DNA of 39,169 nt from an uncultured Lachnospiraceae bacterium (GTDB lineage: Bacteria; Bacillota; Clostridia; Lachnospirales; Lachnospiraceae), in NCBI GenBank assembly GCA_947053345.1, contig CAMRSM010000034.1, positions 1-39,169 of the forward strand, read 5' to 3'. The translations under genes and the position numbers were made by a program. Positions 15,382-24,361 of this stretch are shown piece after piece. Position 1 is the stretch's first letter. Every line of letters starts with the position of its first letter. The notes under the pieces are model-generated. The model searched no databases. It saw nothing but the letters and a program-made list of their open reading frames with translations, and was not told the origin of the DNA.

Positions 15382-16713
15382 ATGAATACAGTAAAATATA
15401 ATACCATAACAACAAACCCGGAAATGGAAGCATGTGAACTCGCAAACCACATCGGGGAGACTGTCCGCCTGCACGGCGCGGTCTACAAAATCCGGCGCAT
15501 GAGCGGCTTTGCTTTTGTCCTGCTGCGCATGCGGGATGCCGTCGTACAGTGTGTTTACAGTGAGGAATCTGCTTCCTTCCCTCTAAACCTGCTCGCCGAG
15601 GAAGCATGTGTGCGGCTTACAGCGGAAATAGTCGCCGAGGAGCGTTCCCGGACCGGTTACGAACTGCGCCTTAAGAATGCACAGGTTTTATCCGCGCCTT
15701 ATGAAGAACTGCCCATTGTTATCAACCAGAAAAAGGTGAATACTTCGCTTGAAAACCTTCTTGACTACCGCCCGATCACACTGCGCAATGAAAAAGAGCG
15801 CGCCATTTTCCGCATTCAGGCGGCGATCTGCACGGCGTTCCGCGAATTTTTAAACATGGAGCATTTCACAGAAATCCATTCCCCGAAAATCGCTGCCATC
15901 GGCGCGGAGGGAGGGGCAAATATTTTTAAGCTCCCCTATTTCGGGAAAGAGGCTTACCTCGCACAGAGCCCACAGTTTTACAAACAGATGATGGTAGGGG
16001 TATTTGAGCGCGTATTTGAGATCGCGCCGGTCTTCCGTGCGGAGAAACATGACACGTCAAGACATCTGAATGAGTATACCAGTGTGGACTTTGAGATGGG
16101 CTATATCGAAAGCTTCGAGGAGATCATGGCAGCCGAAAACCGGATGCTTATCCACTGCACCGCGTTTTTAAAGGAACACTGCGAAGCGGAGCTTGCCCTG
16201 CTTGGCTGCACACTGCCGGAAATCGGGGAAATCCCGCATATTCCTTTTGCAGCCGCCAAGGAATGGATCGCAGGCTCCTGCCACCGTAAAATAACCGATA
16301 TGCTGGACTTCGAGCCGGAGGAGGAACGGCTTTTGTGCGGACTGGTAAAAAAAGAAACCGGAAGCGAGTTTGTCTTCGTGACACACTACCCAAGCGCAAA
16401 GCGTCCGTTTTATGCGATGGATGACCCACAAAGCCCGGAGAAAACGCTAAGTTTTGACCTGTTGTTCCGCGGGCTTGAGATCACAACGGGCGGCCAGCGG
16501 ATCCATTCCTATGAGGAACAGCTGCAAAAACTGCATGCACGCGGTATGCATGAAGAGCTGTTTGAGGGCTATCTGATGCTGCACAAATACAGTGTTCCGC
16601 CACATGGCGGGCTGGGGTTGGGGCTCGAACGGTTTACCGCGCAGCTTTTGGGGTTCGAGAATGTCCGCAGTACGGCACTGTTCCCGAGGGATCTCCATCG
16701 GCTGATGCCATGA
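15382..16713 (+). CDS. aspS: Aspartyl-tRNA synthetase, archaeal type (possibly non-discriminating)
   Basis: Class IIb synthetase of 443 aa. The N-terminal OB-fold (VRLHGAVYKIRRMSGFAFVL) binds the anticodon; the catalytic part has motif 2 FRAEKHDTSRHLNEYTS and motif 3 GGLGLGLERFTAQLLGFENV, ending FPRDLHRL. HDTSRHLNE and the short length without the bacterial GAD insertion mark the archaeal/eukaryotic AspRS form, not the bacterial one and not AsnRS. Clostridial enzymes of this kind often also charge tRNA-Asn with Asp for later amidation; that is family knowledge, not shown here. ATG 15382 (GGAG 8 bases upstream) is preferred to ATG 15364, which has no ribosome site. It is probably controlled by the leader at 14879-15103. 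Confidence 0.88.
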   Translation: MNTVKYNTITTNPEMEACELANHIGETVRLHGAVYKIRRMSGFAFVLLRMRDAVVQCVYSEESASFPLNLLAEEACVRLTAEIVAEERSRTGYELRLKNAQVLSAPYEELPIVINQKKVNTSLENLLDYRPITLRNEKERAIFRIQAAICTAFREFLNMEHFTEIHSPKIAAIGAEGGANIFKLPYFGKEAYLAQSPQFYKQMMVGVFERVFEIAPVFRAEKHDTSRHLNEYTSVDFEMGYIESFEEIMAAENRMLIHCTAFLKEHCEAELALLGCTLPEIGEIPHIPFAAAKEWIAGSCHRKITDMLDFEPEEERLLCGLVKKETGSEFVFVTHYPSAKRPFYAMDDPQSPEKTLSFDLLFRGLEITTGGQRIHSYEEQLQKLHARGMHEELFEGYLMLHKYSVPPHGGLGLGLERFTAQLLGFENVRSTALFPRDLHRLMP

Positions 16714-16826
16714 CGGCAGGATGTCTGCACACGGTTTTCAACTTTTTGCCCACCGACAGCACCCGGCATTTGACCAGCCATAAATAATAACAGGACATTA
16801 CCGTATAAATTTCCAAAATATACGAA

Positions 16827-16855
16827 TTGACAAAACCGGCATCTTTGCATATAAT
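16827..16855 (+). promoter_or_regulatory. Consensus promoter of the PerR-like gene, with possible operator
   Basis: TTGACA (16827-16832), exactly 17 bp, TATAAT (16850-16855). The AATAAGAATAGTTATT stretch overlapping and following the -10 has AATAA/TTATT symmetry and could be a Fur/PerR-type box. TAAGAATA (16855-16862) recurs in the rubrerythrin promoter. Confidence 0.8.
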
Positions 16856-16931
16856 AAGAATAGTTATTGATATCAAATTTTTATTCGTTACGGATACCAT
16901 CCGTATAAACGCTTTAGAAACGGAGAAAAAT

Positions 16932-17366
16932 ATGGCGGCAGTAAAACACAGCAAACAGAGACAATCCATCAAGGAATATCTGATGAGCACAAAAGAACAC
17001 CCGACTGCGGACATGGTATATACACAGGTGCGAAAACTTTACCCGAACATCAGCCTCGGCACGGTTTACCGGAACTTAAATTTCCTTGTCGAGCAGGGCG
17101 ATGCGATGCGCCTGACCTGCGGGGACGGCAGCGAGCGTTATGACGGAACTACCACGCCTCACTATCACCTAGTCTGCAGCGGATGCGGCAGGGTGCTCGA
17201 CCTTCTGATGGATCCGCTCGACCACATCAACACATTGGCGGCAGCCTGTTTTGACGGTACGGTCGAGGGGCATACCGTGCTCTTCCGCGGACAATGCCGG
17301 GAATGTGCGGGCGCTTCCCGTCAATATCCGGAATTTCAGGAAGGATTCGCGCATATTACCACGTAA
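16932..17366 (+). CDS. Fur-family regulator, PerR-like
   Basis: 144 aa metal-dependent repressor. The N-terminal winged helix has HPTADMVYTQVRKLYPNISL and GTVYRNLNFLVEQG, the canonical Fur recognition helix. In the dimerisation domain, HYHLVCSGCGRVLDL supplies the sensing/regulatory histidines and the first CxxC; CREC near the C-terminus is the second half of a structural zinc site. The adjacent rubrerythrin gene points to a peroxide-sensing (PerR) role. ATG 16932 follows CGGAG; the in-frame codons from 16827 overlap the promoter and are not used. It is probably autoregulated. Confidence 0.85.
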   Translation: MAAVKHSKQRQSIKEYLMSTKEHPTADMVYTQVRKLYPNISLGTVYRNLNFLVEQGDAMRLTCGDGSERYDGTTTPHYHLVCSGCGRVLDLLMDPLDHINTLAAACFDGTVEGHTVLFRGQCRECAGASRQYPEFQEGFAHITT

Positions 17367-17394
17367 AATGAGAAAAATATTTTTGAAATACCTA

Positions 17395-17423
17395 TTGACA
17401 AAGTTCTAAGAATAATGTATCAT
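17395..17423 (+). promoter_or_regulatory. Rubrerythrin promoter
   Basis: TTGACA (17395-17400), 17 bp, TATCAT (17418-17423). The spacer has TAAGAATA (17407-17414), shared with the PerR-like promoter. AGTAA-caa-TTACT follows near 17431-17443 as a second symmetrical candidate site. Confidence 0.75.
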
Positions 17424-17523
17424 CTATATCAGTAACAATTACTATTTTAATTTTCAACAGAGATTGCCGAGCAAGAAAAAATCGGCGGTGGCGGATTGAA
17501 ACAACACGAAAGGAGAATTTATT

Positions 17524-18066
17524 ATGGCAAAGTTTGTATGTCAGGTTTGTGGTTATGTTTATGAGGGCGAGGCTGCTCCGGAAAAGTGCCCGCAGTGCGG
17601 TGCCCCAGCATCGAAGTTTACGGAAATGGCTGGCGCGAGGACATGGGCAACCGAGCATGTTGTCGGCGTAGCACAGGGTGTGAGCGAGGATATCATTGCT
17701 GACCTTCGCGCAAATTTCACCGGCGAGTGCACCGAAGTTGGTATGTATCTTGCGATGGCGAGGGTTGCACACAGGGAAGGCTACCCGGAAGTAGGCATGT
17801 ACTATGAAAAGGCAGCGTTCGAGGAAGCAGAACACGCCGCTAAGTTTGCGGAACTCCTCGGTGAGGTCGTTACCGACAGCACAAAGAAGAACCTCGAGCT
17901 TCGCGTAGAGGCTGAGAACGGTGCTACCGCGGGCAAGATGGATCTTGCAAAGCGCGCGAAAGCCGCGAATCTTGACGCAATCCATGACACCGTCCATGAG
18001 ATGGCAAAGGATGAAGCAAGGCACGGAAAAGCGTTTGAGGGCTTGCTGAACCGCTACTTCGGCTAG
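17524..18066 (+). CDS. Reverse-order rubrerythrin
   Basis: 180 aa peroxide-scavenging di-iron protein. The rubredoxin-like domain is at the N-terminus ([12 protein letters not shown], then CPQCGAP: two CxxC knuckles) and the ferritin-like four-helix domain follows, with ligands in [34 protein letters not shown] and [15 protein letters not shown]. This order is reversed from classical rubrerythrin and is typical of clostridial proteins that reduce H2O2 and O2 during air exposure. AAGGAG lies before ATG 17524. It directly follows the PerR-like gene but has its own promoter. Confidence 0.93.
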   Translation: MAKFVCQVCGYVYEGEAAPEKCPQCGAPASKFTEMAGARTWATEHVVGVAQGVSEDIIADLRANFTGECTEVGMYLAMARVAHREGYPEVGMYYEKAAFEEAEHAAKFAELLGEVVTDSTKKNLELRVEAENGATAGKMDLAKRAKAANLDAIHDTVHEMAKDEARHGKAFEGLLNRYFG

Positions 18067-18150
18067 GAATAAGCGCTTAAAACGGTCAGATAATTGGTAC
18101 TGTCCGGCAGCAAAGGGATGTTCTTACTGCACTAAGAGATTTTTACCGGA

Positions 18151-18206
18151 TTTTGTCCGTCAGGCTTTGCCGCAGTATGCAGAGCCTGACAAGGACAAAA
18201 ATTTTT
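18151..18206. terminator. Terminator after rubrerythrin
   Basis: TTTTGTCC-g-TCAGGCT pairs with AGCCTGA-caa-GGACAAAA, followed by TTTTT (18202-18206). Confidence 0.8.
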
Positions 18207-18317
18207 CCGCCCTCAGCGCGGCAGGCGCAGTATCCCTAGTATCAGGCAGTTTATCCAAAAGCCGGTCAGTTATACATTTTTCATCGGGATTTCATATATA
18301 TTTATGCTTTCCCAAGG

Positions 18318-18346
18318 TTGCAAAAACAGACAGCTTGTGCTATAAT
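18318..18346 (+). promoter_or_regulatory. pflB promoter
   Basis: TTGCAA (18318-18323), 17 bp, TATAAT (18341-18346), with an extended TG-c before the -10. The leader of about 50 bases has no obvious structure. Confidence 0.75.
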
Positions 18347-18404
18347 GGCGACAGAGCTTGACAAAGCTGCAATATATTTTATTTTCAAAGAAAGGATGAA
18401 AACC

Positions 18405-20657
18405 ATGAACAATTATCAGGAATGGGATGGCTTTGAAGGCCGCATCTGGAAAGACGAGGTCAATGTACGTGACTTCATTCAGAAGAACTACAAGCCGTAT
18501 GACGGTGACGAGGCTTTCCTTGCCGACCCGACCGACGCTACGAACAAACTTTGGGGCGCACTGCAGAAACTGCAGAAGGAGGAGCGCGCAAAGGGCGGCG
18601 TTCTGGATTGCGAGACCGAGGTTGTTTCCGGCCTTACCTCTTACGGCCCTGGCTATATCGACGAGAGCATGAAGGATCTGGAAAAAGTTGTTGGTCTCCA
18701 GACCGACAAGCCGTTAAAGAGAGCATTCATGCCTTACGGCGGTATCAAGATGGCAGAGCAGGCTGCGGAGAGCTACGGCTATGAGATCAATCCGGAGTTA
18801 AAGCACATCTTCGAAGATTATATGACGACACATAACGACGCAGTATTCGCTGCATATACCCCGGAGATGCGCCTTGCCCGTAAGACACACGTTGTAACCG
18901 GTCTCCCGGATACTTACGGACGCGGCCGTATCGTTGGCGATTACCGTCGTATTGCCCTGTACGGTATTGATTACCTCATCAAGGCAAAAGAGAATGATAA
19001 GTTAAACTGCGGCTGCGGCAACATGTACGACGATGTGATCCGTCAGCGTGAGGAGCTCACGATGCAGATTGACGCGTTGAAGGGCATGAAGGAGATGGCT
19101 AAGATTTACGGCTATGATATCTCCCAGCCGGCAAAGAACGCAAAGGAAGCTTGCCAGTGGCTGTATTTCGGCTACCTTGCAGCGGTTAAGACACAGAACG
19201 GTGCAGCGATGTCCGTAGGACGTATCTCCACCTTCCTTGATATCTACTTTGAGCGCGACCTGAAAAACGGCGTGCTGACCGAAACCGAGGCACAGGAAAT
19301 CATTGACCACATGACGATGAAGTTCCGCATGGTGAAGTTCGCACGTATTCCGTCCTACAACCAGCTCTTCTCCGGTGACCCGACCTGGGCTACGCTTGAG
19401 GTTGGTGGTATCGGTATGGATGGCCGTCACATGGTTACGAAGACGGATTACCGTTTCCTGCATACACTTGAGAACATGGGACCGTCGCCGGAGCCGAACC
19501 TTACGGTTCTCTACTCCAGCGATCTTCCGGAGCAGTTCAAGAAGTACGCTTCCCACATCTCCATCGAGACCAGCTCGATCCAGTATGAGAACGATGACGT
19601 TATGAAGCCGGTATGGGGTGATGATTACTCCATCTGCTGCTGCGTATCCGCTACCCAGACCGGTAAGGAGATCCAGTTCTTCGGTGCGCGCGCAAACCTT
19701 GGCAAGACCCTCCTTTACGCGATCAACGGTGGTTTCGACGAGAAGCACCGCATCCAGGTAGGTCCTAAGATGGAGCGCATCACAAGCGAGTACCTTGATT
19801 ACGATGAAGTGATTGAGAAGTACGATTTCTGGCTTGACTGGCTCGCTGACATCTATGTGAACGTACTGAACCTGATTCACTATATGCACGATAAGTATTA
19901 CTATGAGGCAGCCGAAATGGCTCTGATTGATACCGATGTACGCCGCACTTTCGCTACCGGTATCGCAGGCTTCTCCCATGTAATCGACTCCCTGAGCGCG
20001 ATTAAGTACGCAAAGGTTAAAGTTATCCGCGACGCGGACGGTATCTCCGATCACTTTGAGATCGAGGGTGACTTCCCGAAATACGGCAACGATGACGACC
20101 GTGCGGACGCAATCGGTGTATGGCTGTTAAAGACCTTCATGGAGAAGATCCGCCGCCGCCACACCTACCGCAATTCCGAGCCGACCACGTCCCTGCTTAC
20201 CATTACCTCCAATGTCGTATATGGTGAGGCAACCGGCGCTATGCCAAACGGACGTGCCGCTTACACGCCATTCAGCCCGGGTGCGAGCCCAAGCTACGGC
20301 GCAGAGACGAACGGCCTTGTTGCTTCCCTGAACTCCGTTGCTAAGATTCCGTACCACTGGTCGCTCGACGGTATCTCCAATACCCAGACGATCAACCCGG
20401 ATGCTCTTGGCCACAGCAAGGAAGAGCGTGTCGGTAACCTTGTACAGGTTCTTGACGGCTACTTCGATCAGGGTGCTCATCACCTGAATGTAAACGTATT
20501 CGGTACGGAGAAGCTTCTTGATGCACAGGCTCATCCGGAGAAGGAAGAGTACGCAAACTTCACGATCCGTGTTTCCGGTTACGCTGTTAAGTTCATCAGC
20601 CTGACCAAGAAGCAGCAGGACGATGTTATTGCAAGAACTTGCCATAAGACCCGCTAA
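18405..20657 (+). CDS. pflB: Pyruvate formate-lyase (formate acetyltransferase)
   Basis: 750 aa glycyl-radical enzyme converting pyruvate and CoA to acetyl-CoA and formate. The active-site cysteines are in [10 protein letters not shown] (Cys411-413, three in a row where E. coli has two). The radical glycine is Gly725 in RVSGYAVKF, 25 residues before the end, as expected. The motif [18 protein letters not shown] and the length agree with PflB rather than glycerol or choline lyases. ATG 18405 follows AAAGGA; the upstream in-frame codons overlap the promoter. Codon use is strongly biased, suggesting high expression. Its activating enzyme is encoded just downstream. Confidence 0.97.
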   Translation: MNNYQEWDGFEGRIWKDEVNVRDFIQKNYKPYDGDEAFLADPTDATNKLWGALQKLQKEERAKGGVLDCETEVVSGLTSYGPGYIDESMKDLEKVVGLQTDKPLKRAFMPYGGIKMAEQAAESYGYEINPELKHIFEDYMTTHNDAVFAAYTPEMRLARKTHVVTGLPDTYGRGRIVGDYRRIALYGIDYLIKAKENDKLNCGCGNMYDDVIRQREELTMQIDALKGMKEMAKIYGYDISQPAKNAKEACQWLYFGYLAAVKTQNGAAMSVGRISTFLDIYFERDLKNGVLTETEAQEIIDHMTMKFRMVKFARIPSYNQLFSGDPTWATLEVGGIGMDGRHMVTKTDYRFLHTLENMGPSPEPNLTVLYSSDLPEQFKKYASHISIETSSIQYENDDVMKPVWGDDYSICCCVSATQTGKEIQFFGARANLGKTLLYAINGGFDEKHRIQVGPKMERITSEYLDYDEVIEKYDFWLDWLADIYVNVLNLIHYMHDKYYYEAAEMALIDTDVRRTFATGIAGFSHVIDSLSAIKYAKVKVIRDADGISDHFEIEGDFPKYGNDDDRADAIGVWLLKTFMEKIRRRHTYRNSEPTTSLLTITSNVVYGEATGAMPNGRAAYTPFSPGASPSYGAETNGLVASLNSVAKIPYHWSLDGISNTQTINPDALGHSKEERVGNLVQVLDGYFDQGAHHLNVNVFGTEKLLDAQAHPEKEEYANFTIRVSGYAVKFISLTKKQQDDVIARTCHKTR

Positions 20658-20733
20658 TATTTGTTTGTTAGTTGGTTAGACTAAGACCGGGCAGGGCGGC
20701 AGATTTTCTGTCCCCTGGCAGTCAGGCATGATG

Positions 20734-20782
20734 AAAGGGGGATTTTGGACTTCGTGTTCAAAATTCCCCTTTTTTAAGACCT
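20734..20782 (+). terminator. Terminator between pflB and pflA
   Basis: AAAGGGGGATTTTG / CAAAATTCCCC with a short loop, then TTTTTT. pflA would need readthrough or its own promoter; none was clear in 20783-20919. Confidence 0.8.
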
Positions 20783-20919
20783 TTACTTGGAACTAAAAAC
20801 CAACCGAATCCCGTTAGTGCCTTGTCTTGGAAAAGGCTTTTCCAAGCGGTACGGACACAAATCGTTTTATTTTTTATGTCATGAAGGCACATACGGATTC
20901 AGAGACAGGAGGTAGAATT

Positions 20920-21666
20920 ATGGAAGGAAGGGTTCATTCCCTTGAATCTTTCGGGCTGGTGGACGGCCCAGGCGTGCGCTATGTCGTGTTCCTGCAGGGC
21001 TGCCGGATGCGCTGCAAATACTGCCACAACCCGGAAACCTGGAGCATGGAAGGCGGCGAGCTTTACACTGCGAAGGATTTGTTTGAAAAGGCGTACCGAT
21101 ACAAAACTTATTGGATGAAAAACGGAAAATTAAACGGCGGCATCACCGTCAGTGGCGGCGAACCGCTGTTGCAGACCGAATTTGTGACCGAATTTTTCCG
21201 CTATGCAAAAGAAAAAGAAATTCACACGACGCTTGATACGGCGGGCAACCCGTTCACAATGGAAGAGCCGTATCTGAGCAAATTTAACGCATTGATGGAA
21301 GTGACCGACCTCACGATGCTTGATTTCAAGGAGATCGTGAGCGACAAGCACAAGGAACTCACCGGATGGAACAATGAGAACATTGTCCAGATGGCAAGAT
21401 ACCTCTCCGATCTCGGCAAGGATATGTGGATCCGCCATGTGTTGGTGCCGGGGCTGACGGATGACGAGGACGGGCTGTTTGAACTGCGCGACCTGATCCG
21501 TGAGCTGAAAACCGTGCGCCGGGTGGAAATTTTGCCGTACCATACACTTGGGCTGGAAAAATGGAAGCATCTGAACATCCCGTACCCGCTTGAGGGAATT
21601 GACCCGCCGACACCGGAGCAGGTGGCGAGGGCGGAAGAGATTTTGGAAGTGGAGAAGTATCATTGA
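20920..21666 (+). CDS. pflA: Pyruvate formate-lyase activating enzyme
   Basis: 248 aa radical-SAM enzyme that puts the glycyl radical into PflB under anaerobic conditions. The Fe4S4 motif CxxxCxxC is C28-RMR-C32-KY-C35 in FLQGCRMRCKYCHNPETW. The SAM-binding GGE motif is ITVSGGEPLLQ, and later HVLVPGLTDDEDGL is typical of the family. ATG 20920 has AGGAGG about 8 bases upstream; the longer upstream frame is not needed. The pflB-pflA order is standard. Confidence 0.95.
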   Translation: MEGRVHSLESFGLVDGPGVRYVVFLQGCRMRCKYCHNPETWSMEGGELYTAKDLFEKAYRYKTYWMKNGKLNGGITVSGGEPLLQTEFVTEFFRYAKEKEIHTTLDTAGNPFTMEEPYLSKFNALMEVTDLTMLDFKEIVSDKHKELTGWNNENIVQMARYLSDLGKDMWIRHVLVPGLTDDEDGLFELRDLIRELKTVRRVEILPYHTLGLEKWKHLNIPYPLEGIDPPTPEQVARAEEILEVEKYH

Positions 21667-21807
21667 TCCGTGCACGCATTTCCATCATTTTACGGAACGA
21701 GAGTTTACCAAAAATAAGTCAAACAGAAATTTACTGATTTTTTGATAAGAATCTTGATATGGAAATATTTATAATACCGGAGAGGAATATAAAAAACGTC
21801 CATTATA

Positions 21808-21857
21808 ATAAGGTTGGGATATCGCCCGGACAACACCAAACGGTATCCCAACCTTAT
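21808..21857 (-). terminator. Long hairpin after sodC
   Basis: Perfect 14-bp inverted repeat ATAAGGTTGGGATA (21808-21821) / TATCCCAACCTTAT (21844-21857). It lies directly after the sodC stop on the minus strand. The T run is poor, so termination strength is uncertain. Confidence 0.6.
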
Positions 21858-21863
21858 CCTATC

Positions 21864-22343
21864 CTACTTACATATTCCGTGAATGATCCCACAAGCAATT
21901 TTTTCTCCCGAATTTCCGGACGGCTGCGTGCGGAAATCATCGTCCATCCCGTGTATGATGACCGCCCTGCCCAATACCTCATTCACCCGGAACCGGTCCG
22001 TCACAAACGCAAGGAATGCCCTGCCGCACGCACCAAACAGCGGCGGCATATCCCCTGCGTGATATGGGTGGGGACAACCGTGCGGGTCATAGTGACCCCC
22101 TGCGTCTGCAAAACAGTCCTCCCTGTCCCCGGAGCATTCCCTGCCGTCATGGATGTGGAATGCGAAGATCGTCCCACCGCATGGCTTTTGTCCTGTCGGC
22201 AGCCCCTCGACCTCCACCGTAACCATGACACAGCCGCAAAGCTGATAAAGCTTCATGACCCCTGTGATATCCGGGTATCTGCAACTTCCCTTGATGCAGG
22301 CTTTTGCATCCGCCCTTCTCTGAAAAACCGAACAATAATCCAT
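21864..22343 (-). CDS. sodC: Cu/Zn superoxide dismutase family protein
   Basis: 159 aa. Copper/zinc ligands are in GTIFAFHIHDGRECSGD and AGGHYDPHGCPHPYHAGDMPPL, and the active-site loop is GRAVIIHGMDDDFRTQPSGN followed by KIACG, all canonical. There is no signal peptide or lipobox, so the protein looks cytosolic, whereas most bacterial SodC is exported. The second Cys of the usual disulfide (IACGII) is present. ATG 22343 follows GGGGTAA. In this anaerobe it would add to the PerR/rubrerythrin oxygen defence nearby. It is convergent with pflA, with the long hairpin between. Confidence 0.88.
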   Translation of the reverse strand: MDYCSVFQRRADAKACIKGSCRYPDITGVMKLYQLCGCVMVTVEVEGLPTGQKPCGGTIFAFHIHDGRECSGDREDCFADAGGHYDPHGCPHPYHAGDMPPLFGACGRAFLAFVTDRFRVNEVLGRAVIIHGMDDDFRTQPSGNSGEKIACGIIHGICK

Positions 22344-22399
22344 AAATTACCCCAATCATACATTTGCTTTATTATATGAAATGGGGTGACGGTTGTGCT

Positions 22400-23308
22400 T
22401 TAAACTCTTTCCAACACAATTTTCCCGTCTTTTACTTCCATCCTCAGCTTATTCTCATCAATCCCCGCCTCAGAGAGCATATCCTTCGGTATCTGGATAC
22501 GCCCGGCACGGTCAATAATAACAAATTCTTCCTGTGTTTCCTCATCCTGCCAGTTTACTGCCGCCGCCTCCGCTGAATCAAGGGAATACTGCTCCTTTAA
22601 GATACGCTCACTGCTGAATTTTCCGTCGCGGATGGCGATAACACGCTGCACCTGCTTGGAGAGCGCTACGTCATGTGTCACGATCACGATGGTCTGACCC
22701 GCATCGCGGTTCAGATGCCGGAATACATCCAGAATATAATCTGCGGTTTTCCGGTCAACCGAACCCGTTGGCTCATCCGCGAGCAGCAGTTTCGGGGAAT
22801 TTGCCAGCGCGATCGCGATCGCGATCCTCTGCTGCTCACCGCCCGAAAGCTGGCTTAGTCGGCTCGCCTTTTTGTGCGACATCCCCACCATATCAAGCAG
22901 TTCCAGCGCCCGCTCCTTCTTTCTTTTCTCCGACCCGAACTGCATCGGTGTCATAACATTCTCCAGCGCGCTCAAATATGGCAGAAGATTGCGCGCGTTA
23001 TTCTGCCACACAAACCCGACCGTGTCACGCTTGTATTCCACAAGCTGTTTTTCCGTCATCGTGAACAAGTTTTTCCCGTCAACAAACAGCTTGCCCGCAC
23101 TTGGCGTATCCAGTCCGCCAAGCATGTTGAGGAACGTCGATTTACCCGAACCGCTGTTGCCGATAATGGCGAGCAGCTCCCCCCGTTCCACCTGGAGGTC
23201 AAGCCCCTGCAGCGCCAGCACCTCAAGTTCCGCCGTCTTATAGATTTTTACCAGATTATCCGCAAGGATCATCGGCTGTTTTTCCGCCGCCTTGGTCTCC
23301 TCTTCCAT
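22400..23308 (-). CDS. ABC transporter ATPase with C-terminal SpoVT/AbrB-like domain
   Basis: 302 aa. LolD/MacB-type ATPase: Walker A GNSGSGKST (50-58), Q-loop FVWQN, signature LSGGEQQR (154-161), Walker B LLLADEPTG (174-182), switch His in IVTHDV (208-213). Residues about 261-302 (EFVIIDRAGRIQIPKDMLSE onward, ending KDGKIVLERV) look like an AbrB/SpoVT swapped-hairpin domain, usually a DNA-binding or dimerisation unit. It is the last gene of a six-gene minus-strand ABC operon, 383 bp after the previous ATPase. The tail may dimerise the ATPase or link transport to gene control; both are inference. Confidence 0.87.
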   Translation of the reverse strand: MEEETKAAEKQPMILADNLVKIYKTAELEVLALQGLDLQVERGELLAIIGNSGSGKSTFLNMLGGLDTPSAGKLFVDGKNLFTMTEKQLVEYKRDTVGFVWQNNARNLLPYLSALENVMTPMQFGSEKRKKERALELLDMVGMSHKKASRLSQLSGGEQQRIAIAIALANSPKLLLADEPTGSVDRKTADYILDVFRHLNRDAGQTIVIVTHDVALSKQVQRVIAIRDGKFSSERILKEQYSLDSAEAAAVNWQDEETQEEFVIIDRAGRIQIPKDMLSEAGIDENKLRMEVKDGKIVLERV

Positions 23309-23691
23309 ACAAAACCTCCATTTCCGAATATCCCTTTTCGTGGCGGAGCCAAAGCTCCGGATCCGCCAGCTGCTTTCAGATTCCGAAATATTTTAAGTAA
23401 CCCCCACCCACATGACACCAAATTGCCTTCTGCTATTTGCATCAAGCCAAATCTTCCTTCTCCGGGACATTCCCTTCCCGTTATACCGGAATTTTGCCGC
23501 TGCGGCAAATAATACACTGCATCCTGCCGGCACTCTGTTCACATCAAAGCGCCCTGCACCCACCGCAAATGTCATAAACCCCTGCAGCGAAGACTTCGCG
23601 TCCGCCTGGCAGTTCCGAAAATGAACCACCAATTATTTCATCTTCGGAACTGCAGCGTTAAAGGGGCACACTCAAAACCTCTTCCCCTGGC
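23309..23691. other. 383-bp gap inside the ABC operon with inverted repeats
   Basis: No convincing gene. It holds TGGCGGA/TCCGCCA (about 23340-23367) and GCAGTTCCGA/TCGGAACTGC (about 23610-23654), separated by ~240 bp. The paired repeats may mark an inserted palindromic element or mRNA-processing stems between the two ATPase genes. Open frames of ~80 aa exist on the minus strand but have no ribosome sites or family resemblance. Confidence 0.4.
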
Positions 23692-24360
23692 TCATTCCAC
23701 TTTCACACTTCCGTCCTCCAAAGTATACACCATATCCCCGGCATTCATCAGCGCCATATCATGTGTCGTCATCACGATTGTAACCCCCTGCCCCTGCACG
23801 AGATCCTTAAATAGCTTGATGACGGCCAGCGAGGTCGCGGTATCAAGCTCCGCTGTCGGTTCATCCGCAAATACGACCTGCGGTTTGTGCGCGATAGCAC
23901 GCGCAATGGCAACCCTCTGCTGCTCACCACCTGAAAGCTCCTGTGGCATATGCTGCATACGTTTGCCAAGCCCGACCAGATGGAGGCATTCCTCCACCCG
24001 CTTTTTCCGGTCACCCTTATAGTTCGACAAACGCAGGGCAAACTCGACATTCTCATACACAGTCATCATCGGGATCAGTGACACCGACTGAAAAACAAAA
24101 CCGATCTTCTGCCGGCGCAGCTGCTCCCTCTCTTTATCCGAAACACCGACAATATTCTTGCCATCCAAAAACACTTCTCCGGAAGTCGGCGTGTCAAGCG
24201 CGCCGATGATATTGATCAGCGTGGTTTTTCCGGATCCGGACTTCCCGCGCAATATCGTAAGCTTCCCCTTCGGAATTTTCACGGATATATTTTTGAGCGC
24301 CTGAAAGGGTTCTCCTCCCGCAATCGGAAATTCCCGGCATACATTTTTCGTCTCTATCAT
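23692..24360 (-). CDS. ABC transporter ATPase (LolD/MacB type)
   Basis: 222 aa. Walker A LRGKSGSGKTTLIN, Q-loop FVFQSVSLI, signature ELSGGEQQRVAIARAIA, Walker B VVFADEPTAELD and switch MTTHDM are all intact. ATG 24360 lies 1 bp after the permease stop, and GGGGAGG within the end of the permease gene serves it, so the two are coupled. It should power the 936-aa FtsX-type permease. Confidence 0.94.
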   Translation of the reverse strand: MIETKNVCREFPIAGGEPFQALKNISVKIPKGKLTILRGKSGSGKTTLINIIGALDTPTSGEVFLDGKNIVGVSDKEREQLRRQKIGFVFQSVSLIPMMTVYENVEFALRLSNYKGDRKKRVEECLHLVGLGKRMQHMPQELSGGEQQRVAIARAIAHKPQVVFADEPTAELDTATSLAVIKLFKDLVQGQGVTIVMTTHDMALMNAGDMVYTLEDGSVKVE

Positions 24361-24361
24361 A

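Noticed and set aside
19002-20054. 350-aa open frame antisense to pflB
   Set aside because: A long shadow frame caused by the biased codon use of pflB. The plus strand is certainly coding.
21759-22379. 206-aa plus-strand frame over sodC
   Set aside because: The minus strand encodes a complete SodC with all ligand motifs.
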